Source of the DNA: Nesterenkonia lutea
GTDB lineage: Bacteria > Actinomycetota > Actinomycetes > Actinomycetales > Micrococcaceae
Assembly (NCBI RefSeq): GCF_014873955.1
Contig: NZ_JADBED010000001.1
Location: 1,240,001 to 1,304,000 of the forward strand
DNA length: 64,000 bases
Direction: 5' to 3'
Position 1 is the first letter of the stretch; every line of letters starts with the position of its first letter. Under the pieces are notes generated by a model. The model was not told the DNA's origin and searched no databases. It worked only from the letters and a program-made list of their open reading frames with translations. This document shows, in pieces, positions 40,770 to 48,679 of the stretch. The position numbers were made by a program, and so were the translations under genes.

Positions 40770-40859
40770 GCAGAGCTCCTGCAGTGATTTCCACTGCCCT
40801 GAGATCGTATCTCGCACCAGGGACACGCTCAGTGCCCGAGAACCCGAGCCTCAGGTGCG

Positions 40860-40865
40860 TAGAGT
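40860..40865 (+). promoter_or_regulatory. -10 box of a leaderless promoter (VTT gene)
   Basis: TAGAGT followed by seven bases and the ATG at 40873; no ribosome-binding site is seen. Confidence 0.5.
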
Positions 40866-40872
40866 TGAACGA

Positions 40873-41553
40873 ATGAGTGAGAAGTCCCTCCGCCCCCCGT
40901 GGGGATCGTTTCTGCGAAACACCCTGCTCATCGTCGTGCTGCTGGGGATGCTCTACGCCGCGTTCAACCTGCGGCTGCCCTCGGTGGAGGAGCTGCAGAG
41001 CCGGATCGAAGCCTATGGGTGGGCCGGCTGGCTCGCGTTCGTGCTGCTCTACGCAGTGGTGGCGATGACGCCGATCCCGGTGACGATCATGGCGGTGAGC
41101 GGCGGGGTCATCTTCGGGGTGCTCGAGGGGAGTCTGCTCTCGGTCATCGGAGTGCTGGTCGGCTGCTGGGCTGCCTATCACCTCGCCCGCGCCCTGGGGA
41201 CCGAGGCGGTTCGCCGTCTGCTCGGCTCACACGCGGAGACCGTGGAGACGCACCTGGAGGACACCGGGTTCCAGGCAGTCTGCGCCCTGCGCCTGATGCC
41301 CGGGGTGCCCTACTGGCCGGTGAACTACGGCAGCGGCGCCTTCGGCGTCAGTCAGCGGGACTTCGTCGTGGCCAGTGTGATCTCCACGGTGCCGGGGCAG
41401 GTCTCCCTCGTCGCACTCGGCGCCTTCATCGCAGAACCCTCGGTGACGTATGGCCTTGTGGTCGGTGTCGCGTGGACAGTGGTGATCGCGATGACCGTCT
41501 GGGCGTACCGCAGCTGGCGCGGCACCTCCCGCCGCCCGTTCCCCGGGGCCTGA
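40873..41553 (+). CDS. TVP38/TMEM64 (VTT domain) family membrane protein
   Basis: 226 residues with about five to six membrane segments: FLRNTLLIVVLLGMLYAAFNL, WLAFVLLYAVVAMTPIPVTIMAVSGGVIFGVLEGSLLSVIGVLVGCWAAYHLARALG, FQAVCALRLMPGVPYWPVNYGSGAFGVSQRDFVVASVISTVPGQVSLVALGAF. The FGxxxG and LRLxPxxP(Y/F)xxxNY segments are the VTT (DedA-related) signature of lipid scramblases or undecaprenyl-phosphate flippases. It is divergent from priA and converges on the EamA fragment. The frame is open further upstream, but 40873 fits the leaderless promoter and family start. Confidence 0.88.
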   Translation: MSEKSLRPPWGSFLRNTLLIVVLLGMLYAAFNLRLPSVEELQSRIEAYGWAGWLAFVLLYAVVAMTPIPVTIMAVSGGVIFGVLEGSLLSVIGVLVGCWAAYHLARALGTEAVRRLLGSHAETVETHLEDTGFQAVCALRLMPGVPYWPVNYGSGAFGVSQRDFVVASVISTVPGQVSLVALGAFIAEPSVTYGLVVGVAWTVVIAMTVWAYRSWRGTSRRPFPGA

Positions 41554-41554
41554 C

Positions 41555-41719
41555 TCAGCGCACGGCGACACCATCTGCCTGCAGGTCGATCGGCTTGTCC
41601 CGACGGCGCAGGCGCCTCCCGCCCAGGAGGGAGAGACCGTTGCTCAGCACGACCAGAACGATCCCCGCCCAGCCGCGCGAGTCGATCTCCCCCCGCAGAA
41701 AGACCCCGCCCAGCACAGC
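41555..41719 (-). pseudogene. C-terminal fragment of an EamA/DMT transporter (split by insertion)
   Basis: On the minus strand it encodes AVLGGVFLRGEIDSRGWAGIVLVVLSNGLSLLGGRRLRRRDK to a stop, the last helix pair of an EamA domain. The sequence joins exactly to the upstream fragment ending LNPLFAAV at 44270, sharing the bases CACAGC (41714-41719 and 44270-44275). The two pieces are one gene interrupted by the 2.55-kb element between them. Confidence 0.85.
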
Positions 41720-41765
41720 TTGAGTTCTATGGGTCGTTGCAACGCCAGAAAATTTGGGAGTTGAA

Positions 41766-42450
41766 ATGTTCGAGATTCGGGATGCCCGCACGCCGCAAGG
41801 GCGCAGGGCACCGTGGGCGGAGCGGAAACACTATTCTGAACTCATAGATCAGGGGTTCAGCAGTTCGGCAGCGTGCCGAATTGTCGGCGTGAATGAAAAG
41901 ACTGGCCGTGAGTGGAGAAACGGGCAGTCTTCCCGTTCCCGCACGGCACATTTGCCCCTCAATCACCCGAGGATGGCACCAGTGCGGTCGGCGAGTCACT
42001 CAAAGCGTTATCTGTCGGAGGATGAGCGCATTGCTATTGCCGACGCATTGAAATCAGGGGTGGCAGTGCGCGCGATCGCGCGAAGTCTGGGCCGGTCTCC
42101 CTCTACTATCAGCCGAGAAATTCGCCGGAACCGGCACGTTCGGACCGGCTACCGTCGTCAAGCTCGTCCACCTACCGACTGGCCACGACTCGATCTCAGT
42201 CCGAGAGGCGCTGATCGCGGCGATGGGTGAAGTTCCTGCTCATCTCCGCCTAGCACTGACCCGGGATCAGGGATCGGAACTCGCTCGGCATCACGAGGTC
42301 GCTGCTGCGACAGGCCTATCCATCTACTTCTGCAACCCGGGCAGCCCGTGGCAACGCGGTAGCAGTGAAAACACGAAATGGGCTGTTACGCCAGTACTTT
42401 CCCAAAGGAAGCAGTCTTGCGCTCCCTATCGAGAAGCTGGCCTTAGGGAG
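41766..42450 (+). pseudogene. IS30-family transposase remnant
   Basis: The N-terminal part is intact: an extra N-terminal helix-turn-helix, then YLSEDERIAIADALKSGVAVRAIARSLGRSPSTISREIRRNRHVRTGY. Near 42155 a deletion shifts into another frame that continues in the catalytic core, VVKLVHLPTGHDSISVREAL...LRLALTRDQGSELARHHEVAAATGLSIYFCNPGSPWQRGSSENT (second acidic residue in RDQG, Glu in SENT). The first catalytic Asp is lost. A further one-base insertion in ACGAAATGG shifts the frame before GLLRQYFPKGSSL, and the C-terminus is missing. Not functional. Confidence 0.88.
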
Positions 42451-43042
42451 TTCCTCGGGTTAGTAGGCCCGAGATGAGTAGTTGCACCAGGGTGGTGGCG
42501 TCATATCTGGTGTCGCTTGCTGCTCCGATGCAGAGGTTGCCGATGCCTTTGAGGACGTTGTACGCGTCGATCGGCGGAGCAGTGTCAACGGACTGCAGCG
42601 CTGCCTCGAGGAGTGAGTCGCAGACAGGGACGAGACGTCCGACAAAGTAAGTGTGTAGAGCGTCGGACCCGGCACTGTCTCCTTGTAGGGCGCTAGCGAG
42701 TCCGTGCTTGGTGACGAGGAACTCCACGAACAAGGCTACCCATGCACGTAGGGCTGCCTCGGGCGTCGCGCTCTCGGCGAGTAATCGTGGGCCTGCCTCT
42801 GCACAGGCCTCGACTTGGTGTCGATACACCGCGACCACAAGGTCCGGTCGTGTCGGGAAGTGGCGGTAGATGGTCCCCACTCCGACGCCTGCCTTCGCAG
42901 CGATCTCCCGGACCGGAGCTTCGACTCCGGACGTTACGAACACTGCTGCTGCTGCGTCGAGAAGTCCCTGCTGATCTCGGCGCGGACGACCTACCTGCTG
43001 GGTCCCGGCAACGCGTGACTGCTCACTTTGAGTATCAGCCAT
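42443..43042 (-). CDS. TetR family repressor (passenger of the IS30-derived element)
   Basis: 199 residues. The N-terminal helix-turn-helix is RRDQQGLLDAAAAVFVTSGVEAPVREIAAKAGVGVGTIYRHFPTRPDLVVAVYRHQVEA, a clear TetR signature; the C-terminal ligand domain includes LRAWVALFVEFLVTKHGLASAL. It is divergent from the hydrolase gene, with a palindrome at 43089-43108 between them, the usual layout of a self-regulating repressor with one target. Its 3' end overlaps the transposase remnant on the other strand. Confidence 0.92.
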   Translation of the reverse strand: MADTQSEQSRVAGTQQVGRPRRDQQGLLDAAAAVFVTSGVEAPVREIAAKAGVGVGTIYRHFPTRPDLVVAVYRHQVEACAEAGPRLLAESATPEAALRAWVALFVEFLVTKHGLASALQGDSAGSDALHTYFVGRLVPVCDSLLEAALQSVDTAPPIDAYNVLKGIGNLCIGAASDTRYDATTLVQLLISGLLTRGTP

Positions 43043-43071
43043 GTGCCCCTCACTAGATGGTTTGATCGTAC

Positions 43072-43108
43072 TTGCATTTCGGATCAGCGTTCCGTATTGT
43101 TACGGAAC
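43072..43108 (+). promoter_or_regulatory. Hydrolase promoter with TetR operator
   Basis: TTGCAT (-35, 43072-43077), 17-base spacer, TATTGT (-10, 43095-43100). The palindrome GTTCCGTA-TTGT-TACGGAAC (43089-43108) has perfect 8-base arms and covers the -10, as expected for repression by the divergent TetR protein. Confidence 0.82.
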
Positions 43109-43159
43109 ACTGCTCCGATAACCAGTATTGCAGAGCGCAGCCTCAGGAAGGAACATCTC

Positions 43160-44104
43160 ATGGCTTCATCACTCCTCCACTCATTGGGCAGCATCATCGG
43201 TGCCGGCACTCCGGTCGTCTCCGTCGCTCCCATTCAGCTGATCGCCCCAGATCGACCGGTCCCGCTGGCGGTGCGAGTATCTGCCCCGGCAACCGGCACG
43301 AACCTCCCCGTCGTCGTGTTCTCCCATGGCAACGGCTGGAACCTCGACGGATACGCGCCGCTCACCACGTTCTGGGCATCGCGCGGGTTCGTCGTGATTC
43401 AGCCCACGCATCTGGACTCCCGCCGGAATGGTTTCGGGTTCGATCACCCGGTGTTCCCGACGATTTGGACCGAACGGATCGCAGATCTCACCCGCATCCT
43501 CGACCAGCTCGACACCATCGAGGCTGCCGTACCAGGTCTGGCCGGCCGCGTGGATCGAAGCCGCGTCGCCGCTGCCGGCCACTCCTGGGGCGGACAGACC
43601 GCGCAGTCGCTCCTCGGAGCACGGATCCTCGACGAAGCGGGCCACGTCGGCGAGGACATGTCCGACAGTCGCGTCACCGCGGGCATCCTCTTCGCCGCGA
43701 CGGGCGTCGGTGGCGATGACCTGCACCCGTTCGCGAAGGCCAACTTCCCGTTCATGCGCCCCTCCTTCCATGAACTCACCACTCCGACGCTCGTCGTCGC
43801 GGGCGACCACGACCAGTCCAAGATGTCCAGCCGCGGACCCGACTGGTTCACCGACGCCTACACGTACAGCCCCGGTGCAACCGACCTCCTCACCTTCTAC
43901 GGTGCCGAGCACTCGCTTGGCGGGATCGTCGGATACGAAGTCGCCGAGACCACCGACGAGAACCCCGAGCGGGTCGCCGTCATTCAGCGAATGAGCACCG
44001 CCTACCTCCAAACCGGCCTGCACGTCAATGAGAACAGCTGGGTCGCTGCCCGCGCCGCATTCAAAGACGCTACCGAACCCATGGGTCACCTCGACAGCAA
44101 GTAA
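43160..44104 (+). CDS. Alpha/beta hydrolase, chlorophyllase/dienelactone-hydrolase-like (passenger)
   Basis: 314 residues. The fold begins with LAVRVSAPATGTNLPVVVFSHGNGWNLDGYAPLTTFWASRGFVVIQPTHLDSR (oxyanion region HGNG), then the nucleophile elbow AAGHSWGGQTAQ, an Asp in LVVAGDHDQSKM, and the catalytic His in YGAEHSLGG. This resembles the predicted dienelactone hydrolase/chlorophyllase group, which cleaves esters or lactones. The ATG at 43160 has AGGAAGGAA upstream, a strong ribosome-binding site, in contrast to the host's leaderless genes. It is controlled by the adjacent TetR operator and ends in a terminator hairpin. An inducer similar to its substrate is likely. Confidence 0.88.
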   Translation: MASSLLHSLGSIIGAGTPVVSVAPIQLIAPDRPVPLAVRVSAPATGTNLPVVVFSHGNGWNLDGYAPLTTFWASRGFVVIQPTHLDSRRNGFGFDHPVFPTIWTERIADLTRILDQLDTIEAAVPGLAGRVDRSRVAAAGHSWGGQTAQSLLGARILDEAGHVGEDMSDSRVTAGILFAATGVGGDDLHPFAKANFPFMRPSFHELTTPTLVVAGDHDQSKMSSRGPDWFTDAYTYSPGATDLLTFYGAEHSLGGIVGYEVAETTDENPERVAVIQRMSTAYLQTGLHVNENSWVAARAAFKDATEPMGHLDSK

Positions 44105-44187
44105 GACATCACAGCAAGATCTCTCGCCCCTCACCTATTGAGACGGCGAAAGGTCTTGCTGCGGTACCCCACGACAAAGCGAAGACC

Positions 44188-44219
44188 AGAAGCTCCCGCC
44201 GTACACGGCAGGAGTTTCT
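44188..44219 (+). terminator. Terminator hairpin after the passenger hydrolase
   Basis: Inverted repeat 44188-44202 with 44205-44219: 15 pairs including one G-U and one mismatch. Located 84 bases after the hydrolase stop and still inside the mobile element. Confidence 0.7.
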
Positions 44220-44269
44220 GACCTAATCTCGCTTCAGGGAACCCCTCTTGCGACGACTCGTGGAATTCA

Positions 44270-44775
44270 CACAGCGGCGAACAGGGGATTCAGCGACATC
44301 CCGAGTCCGAACATCAGCGGCGTGACATGTCTGAGCACGATCAGATCCAGGGCATATCGCACAGCCGTGGCCAGAAGGCCCGCCACAGCGGCGTAGACAT
44401 AGGCTTCGGGCGGGAGCGCCACCTCCCAGAGGATCACCACCGAGATCGGGACCATGACCGCCGAGGAGATCAGCGTCGCCACTGCCGTGCCCTGAACGCC
44501 CGGCACCTTCCTCCCCACGAGACGGTCGGTGAGGATATATCCAGCCCAGCAGCATGCCGCCGCGGCCGCGAGCCCGAGCCCCAGCAGATCGCTCGTCGGT
44601 CCTGGACGCGTGAGCAGAACCACTCCCCCAGCGCCAGCACAGCACAGATGAGATCGCGGCCTCGCCGCGACACCAGCAGCGCCACGGCGCGCCACTGTGT
44701 GCCGGTGAAGCTCCAGAACCGCGGCCGGGAGACGGCGCAGAGCACGATGCTCGCGACCACCTGGCGGGCCGCGAC
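44270..44775 (-). pseudogene. EamA/DMT transporter remnant: middle part, frameshifted
   Basis: Minus-strand code gives FWSFTGTQWRAVALLVSRRGRDLICAVLAL, then after a one-base slip in the G-run of GCGCTGGGGGAGTGG the other frame continues GGVVLLTRPGPTSDLLGLGLAAAAACCWAGYILTDRLVG to MSLNPLFAAV. This is the middle of an EamA protein; the first ~120 residues are absent and the end lies at 41555-41719 beyond the insertion. The gene thus has three lesions: N-terminal loss, a frameshift and the transposon. Confidence 0.82.
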
Positions 44776-45101
44776 GTGCCCTGCAGCGCACCTGGGCGCA
44801 GCAGCAGCCCGAGCTCCAGCTGGATCTGATCCGCAGGGCCGGTCCCACGGCTGGCTTGGCGGAGGGCCTGGTCGATGCGGCGATCGTTCGACGGGCAGCT
44901 CCCACAGGGCGCTTCGACTCAGCTCTGGTGGGGATCGAGCGCCGAGTGACCGCCTTTCCGGCCGAGGACAGGTGGGCGGGGCGTCGCAAGATCCGCTCAG
45001 ACGCCCCGGCCGTGGAGGTCAGACTGGTCTGGCACCGCGGCGAACATACTCCTGCCATCGCCAAGCTGCGCCGAATGCTGACCGAACTCTATGCAGCCTG
45101 A
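44772..45101 (+). pseudogene. LysR-type regulator remnant (C-terminal half only)
   Basis: Plus-strand code reads ALQRTWAQQQPELQLDLIRRAGPTAGLAEGLVDAAIVRRAAP, then FDSALVGIERRVTAFPAEDRWAGRR, to the stop at 45101. This is the substrate-binding domain end of a LysR-type protein. The DNA-binding helix-turn-helix and first half are missing; the open frame abuts the truncated EamA code on the other strand. Originally a divergent EamA-LysR pair is likely, with a deletion removing both 5' ends and the shared promoter. Confidence 0.78.
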
Positions 45102-45142
45102 GAAGCTGCTGCGGCCCGATGTCCCGCAGGTGAGCTCCGGAC

Positions 45143-46360
45143 TCAGGCGGTGAAGAAGGACTTCAGCGCGTCGACCCGGTCGAGCCGCTCCCAGGGGAAG
45201 TTGTCTCCCTCCCGGCCGAAGTGGCCGTTCTTGGAGGTCTCCCGGTAGATCGGGCGCAGCAGGTCGAGATCTTCGATGATCCCCAGCGGGCGCAGGTCGA
45301 AGACGGCGTCGATGGCGGCCGAGATCTTTACCGGGTCGACCTTCTCGGTGCCGAAGGTCTCCACATAGATTCCCACCGGATGCGCGCGGCCGATCGCATA
45401 GGCGATCTGGATCTCGGCGCGATCGGCGAGACCCGCGGCGACCACGTTCTTGGCCACCCAGCGCATGGCATACGCTGCGGAGCGGTCCACCTTCGAGGGA
45501 TCCTTGCCGGAGAAGGCGCCTCCGCCGTGGCGGGAGAAGCCCCCGTAGGTGTCCACGATGATTTTGCGTCCGGTCAGGCCAGCATCTCCCACGGGACCGC
45601 CGACCACGAAGGGCCCGGAGGGATTGATGATCTCCGAGAGGGCTCCCAGGTCCAGATCCGTGCGCTGAAGCACCGGGGCGATCACCTGTTCACTGATGTC
45701 GCCGCGCAGCTGCTCCTGCGAGACATCGGCTGTGTGCTGGGTGGAGACGACCACGGTGTCCAGGCTGACCGGTCGGTCGCCGTCGTAGCCGATGGTGACC
45801 TGGGTCTTGCCGTCCGGACGCAGATAGGCGAGCTGACCGTCCTGTCGTACCCTGGTCAGCTGGGCGGAGAGCTGGTGCGCCAGCGAGATCGCGCTGGGCA
45901 TGTAGCTCGGGGTCTCGTTGGTCGCGTAGCCGAACATGATGCCCTGATCGCCGGCGCCCTGGGCGTCCCGGCGGTCATCTGCTCCCCCGCGGGCCTCCAT
46001 GGAGTTGAAGACCCCGGCGAAGATCTCGGGAGACTGCTGGCCGATGGAGATGGACACACCGCAGCGGGCCCCGTCGAATCCGTTGGCCGCAGAGTCGTAG
46101 CCGATGTCCAGCAGCGTGCTGCGCACGATCTGCGGGATCTCCACATAGCCGGAGGTGGTGACCTCGCCGGCCACATGCACCAGTCCGGTGGTGGTCAGCG
46201 TCTCCACAGCCACTCGGGAGTTTGCATCCTCGGCGAGAAGCGCATCGAGGATCGCATCGGAGATCTGGTCACAGATCTTGTCCGGATGGCCGATCGTCAC
46301 CGATTCGGAGCTGAACAGACGCAGAGAGGATGCCGCTGCTGGGGCGTTGGAGTTCGTCAC
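45143..46360 (-). CDS. metK: S-adenosylmethionine synthase
   Basis: 405 residues, makes SAM from methionine and ATP. Motifs visible: [24 protein letters not shown], the signature hexapeptide region [12 protein letters not shown], the P-loop-like [23 protein letters not shown], and [18 protein letters not shown] near the end. The length is normal. The start is GTG at 46360 with TAGGAT six bases upstream and no ribosome-binding site, so it is probably leaderless. It follows coaBC on the minus strand with its own promoter. Downstream lies the LysR/EamA wreck, separating metK from priA, which follow each other directly in many related genomes. Confidence 0.96.
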   Translation of the reverse strand: MTNSNAPAAASSLRLFSSESVTIGHPDKICDQISDAILDALLAEDANSRVAVETLTTTGLVHVAGEVTTSGYVEIPQIVRSTLLDIGYDSAANGFDGARCGVSISIGQQSPEIFAGVFNSMEARGGADDRRDAQGAGDQGIMFGYATNETPSYMPSAISLAHQLSAQLTRVRQDGQLAYLRPDGKTQVTIGYDGDRPVSLDTVVVSTQHTADVSQEQLRGDISEQVIAPVLQRTDLDLGALSEIINPSGPFVVGGPVGDAGLTGRKIIVDTYGGFSRHGGGAFSGKDPSKVDRSAAYAMRWVAKNVVAAGLADRAEIQIAYAIGRAHPVGIYVETFGTEKVDPVKISAAIDAVFDLRPLGIIEDLDLLRPIYRETSKNGHFGREGDNFPWERLDRVDALKSFFTA

Positions 46361-46366
46361 TGGGCA

Positions 46367-46372
46367 ATCCTA
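46367..46372 (-). promoter_or_regulatory. -10 box of a leaderless promoter (metK)
   Basis: TAGGAT on the minus strand, then six bases (TGCCCA) and the GTG at 46360. Confidence 0.6.
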
Positions 46373-46403
46373 CGCGAGCCGCATCGGCGCTCGAGCAGGT
46401 GCT

Positions 46404-47711
46404 TCACACGACGTAAGCAGCGGCCGCGGCGAGGATCGCCTCGGCGGCCTGGCGCTTGGTGCCACGCATGCTCACAGGCTCCCCGCGGTTCGCGTCCTGC
46501 GCCTGATCGCTCAGCTCCGGTGAGCTCAAGATGTGGATCTCGGTCTCATCGCGTCCGAAGACCAGGTTCTCCCCCACCTGGTTGAGCACAAGCAGGTCGC
46601 AGCCCTTGCGGAGCAGCTTGGCCCGGGCGAGTTCCAGCGGCTCGGCATCGGCGCTGCCGGTCTCTGCGGCGAAGCCCACGATGACCGTCGGCCCGGTTCC
46701 CTGCTGCGCGCGGCGCTGGACCGTCTCGGCGAGGATGTCGGGATTGCGTTCCAGCGTGATGACTGGGTTCGTGCCGTCCTCGGTCTTCTTGATCTTCTGT
46801 GCGGCGTAGTCCGCGGGGCGGAAGTCCGCCACGGCTGCGGCCATCAGCAGGAGATCGGCACCGTCGGTCGCGCGCTCCACGGCCGCTCGCAGCTGGGCTG
46901 CCGTCTCGATGTGTTCGGCGGTGATGTTCGGAAGGTCTGGGGCTGTCACATCCATGATGCCGGCGATCAGGTGCACCTGGGCGCCTGCGGCGGCGGCGGC
47001 TTCGGCCAGGGCGAGACCCTGCTTGCCCGATGAACGATTGCCGAGATAGCGCACCGGATCCAGCGGTTCGCGGGTGCCCCCGGCGGTGACCACGACTCTG
47101 CGGCCCAGCAGGGGCGGCTGCGCCTCGGAGTCGGGCGCGTCGAAGGTGCCGGCGAGCGGCGCACTGGCCCCGCCTGGGCCCTGTGCGACGGCGAGCAGCT
47201 CGTTGACCCGGACATGGATCTCTTCAGGCTCCGGGAGCCGTCCCGGGCCGGTGTCCTTGCCGGTGAGGCGACCCACGGCGGGCTCCATGACTTCGAGGCC
47301 GCGGGAGCGCAGCGTGGCCACGTTCTCGGCGGTGGCCGCACTGGTCCACATCTCGGTGTGCATGGCAGGGACCAGCAGGATGGGCGCTTCGGTGGCCAGC
47401 AGCGTGGTGGTCAGCAGGTCATCGGCCATGCCTGCACGCACGCGGGCGAGCAGATCGGCGGTGGCCGGCGCGACGACGATCAGGTCCGCCTCCTGGCCGA
47501 GGCGCACGTGGCGGACTTCATCGATCCCGGAGAACACCGAGGTGGTCACGGGCCTGCCGCTGATCGCTTCCCAGGTCGCGCGACCCACGAACTGCTCGGA
47601 GGCCGGGGTGGGGATGACGTCGACCTGGTGGCCGTCCTCGCGCATGAGCCGCAGCAGGTGCACGGCCTTATAGGCGGCGATGCCGGCACTGACTCCCAGA
47701 ACGATGCGCAT
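46404..47711 (-). CDS. coaBC: CoaBC: phosphopantothenoylcysteine decarboxylase / phosphopantothenate-cysteine ligase
   Basis: 435 residues with two enzyme domains of coenzyme A synthesis. The N-terminal FMN decarboxylase (CoaC) shows IVLGVSAGIAAYKAVHLLRLM, the catalytic His region (EVRHVRLGQEADLIVVAPATADLLARV) and PAMHTEMW, the actinobacterial variant of the PxMNxxMW motif. The C-terminal ligase (CoaB) begins VVVTAGGTREPLDPVRYLGNRSSGKQG and includes KIKKTEDGTNPVITLERNPDIL. A TTG at 47714 is in frame, but the ATG at 47711 lies six bases after TAACCT, so I chose that. Confidence 0.95.
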   Translation of the reverse strand: MRIVLGVSAGIAAYKAVHLLRLMREDGHQVDVIPTPASEQFVGRATWEAISGRPVTTSVFSGIDEVRHVRLGQEADLIVVAPATADLLARVRAGMADDLLTTTLLATEAPILLVPAMHTEMWTSAATAENVATLRSRGLEVMEPAVGRLTGKDTGPGRLPEPEEIHVRVNELLAVAQGPGGASAPLAGTFDAPDSEAQPPLLGRRVVVTAGGTREPLDPVRYLGNRSSGKQGLALAEAAAAAGAQVHLIAGIMDVTAPDLPNITAEHIETAAQLRAAVERATDGADLLLMAAAVADFRPADYAAQKIKKTEDGTNPVITLERNPDILAETVQRRAQQGTGPTVIVGFAAETGSADAEPLELARAKLLRKGCDLLVLNQVGENLVFGRDETEIHILSSPELSDQAQDANRGEPVSMRGTKRQAAEAILAAAAAYVV

Positions 47712-47717
47712 CAAATC

Positions 47718-47723
47718 AGGTTA
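47718..47723 (-). promoter_or_regulatory. -10 box of a leaderless promoter (coaBC)
   Basis: TAACCT on the minus strand, six bases (GATTTG), then ATG at 47711. Confidence 0.6.
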
Positions 47724-47728
47724 CCTCT

Positions 47729-47747
47729 GCGCCGGCTGGGCCGGCGC
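47729..47747 (-). terminator. Hairpin between rpoZ and coaBC
   Basis: GCGCCGGC-TGG-GCCGGCGC on the plus strand: a perfect 8-bp stem with a 3-base loop, 41 bases after the rpoZ stop and just upstream of the coaBC -10. No T-run follows. It may end the gmk-rpoZ transcript or form part of the coaBC promoter region. Confidence 0.45.
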
Positions 47748-47787
47748 TGTGACAGGCGGGACTGCGCCCAGGCGGTTGAGACGGTGC

Positions 47788-48051
47788 TCAGGAGGCCGGG
47801 TTCACCGCGGGGTGGTTGACCAGGAGGTCCTCATTGATCTCGCGCAGCGAGATCGACATCGACTTCTCATTGAGCTTGGTGTCCACCAGCGGGCCGACGT
47901 ACTCGAAGAGGCCCTCGTGCAGCTGGGCGTAGTAGGCGTTGATCTGGCGGGCACGCTTGGAGGCGAACAGCACCAGGGCGTACTTGGAATCGCTCTTCTC
48001 CAGGAGGGAGTCGATCGACGGGTAGATGATGCCTTCGAGCTGCTCAGTCAC
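47788..48051 (-). CDS. rpoZ: DNA-directed RNA polymerase omega subunit
   Basis: 87 residues. The conserved omega core is visible: [37 protein letters not shown]. It binds the beta' subunit and helps RNA polymerase assembly. The C-terminal part ([29 protein letters not shown]) matches actinobacterial omegas. Its ATG overlaps the gmk stop by four bases, so gmk and rpoZ are co-translated, the usual gmk-rpoZ pairing. Confidence 0.95.
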   Translation of the reverse strand: MTEQLEGIIYPSIDSLLEKSDSKYALVLFASKRARQINAYYAQLHEGLFEYVGPLVDTKLNEKSMSISLREINEDLLVNHPAVNPAS

Positions 48052-48653
48052 TTCGGGAGTCGTCCTTCAGATTGGGGTGATGCATGGGTGAAGCCCATGC
48101 GGGCTACAAGTTCGGCTGCGGCACGGTCGAGCTCGTCGTTGATGATCGAGACATCGAACTCCTGCTCTGCAGCAAGCTCTATCTTAGCTGTTTCCAGCCT
48201 GCGCCGCTGTTCCTCCTCAGATTCGGTCCCGCGACCCACGAGCCGGGAGACCAGGTCTTCCCAGGACGGAGGCGCCAGGAAGACGAACTGCGCCTCCGGC
48301 ATCGTCTGCCTCACCTGGCGGGCGCCCTGCAGATCGATCTCCAGCAGGACGAGCTTGCCGGCGGCCAGGGCGGCGTCCACCGTGGTGCGCAGCGTGCCGT
48401 AGCGGTGCTTGCCGTGAACCGTGGCCCACTCGAGGAAGTCGCCGTGCGCGACGAGCTCGTCAAAGCGCGCAGCATCGATGAAGTGATAATCAACACCGTC
48501 GATCTCGTTGGGGCGCGGCGGGCGAGTCGTGGCTGAGACCGAGAAATGGACCTCCGGATAGTGCGTGCGGATGAATCGGCTCAGCGTCGACTTGCCGACA
48601 GAGGTCGGGCCGGCGAGAACGGTGACGGCGGGACTGCCGGGGACTGCTGACAA
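48048..48653 (-). CDS. gmk: Guanylate kinase
   Basis: 201 residues; phosphorylates GMP to GDP. P-loop [17 protein letters not shown]-binding [20 protein letters not shown], then [16 protein letters not shown] and the lid [20 protein letters not shown]. The longest frame starts far upstream inside the mihF region, but the TTG at 48653 is preceded by AAGGAG at eight bases and gives the normal N-terminus, so I place the start there. It follows mihF and overlaps rpoZ by four bases. Confidence 0.93.
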   Translation of the reverse strand: MSAVPGSPAVTVLAGPTSVGKSTLSRFIRTHYPEVHFSVSATTRPPRPNEIDGVDYHFIDAARFDELVAHGDFLEWATVHGKHRYGTLRTTVDAALAAGKLVLLEIDLQGARQVRQTMPEAQFVFLAPPSWEDLVSRLVGRGTESEEEQRRRLETAKIELAAEQEFDVSIINDELDRAAAELVARMGFTHASPQSEGRLPK

Positions 48654-48679
48654 TGCACTGGCTCCTTGGGCTCGGACGA

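Larger units (their letters stand above)
41720..44269. mobile_element. IS30-derived element carrying a TetR regulator and a hydrolase
   Basis: About 2550 bp with imperfect terminal inverted repeats: 41721-41742 (TGAGTTCTATGGGTCG...) against 44269-44248 (TGAATTCCACGAGTCG...), 17 of 22 identical, all five differences being transitions. It is flanked by the direct repeat CACAGC (41714-41719 and 44270-44275). Its left part holds a deleted IS30-family transposase, the rest tetR and an alpha/beta hydrolase with their own operator and terminator. The element cannot move by itself. IS30 relatives usually make shorter target duplications, so six bases is on the long side. Confidence 0.75.
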
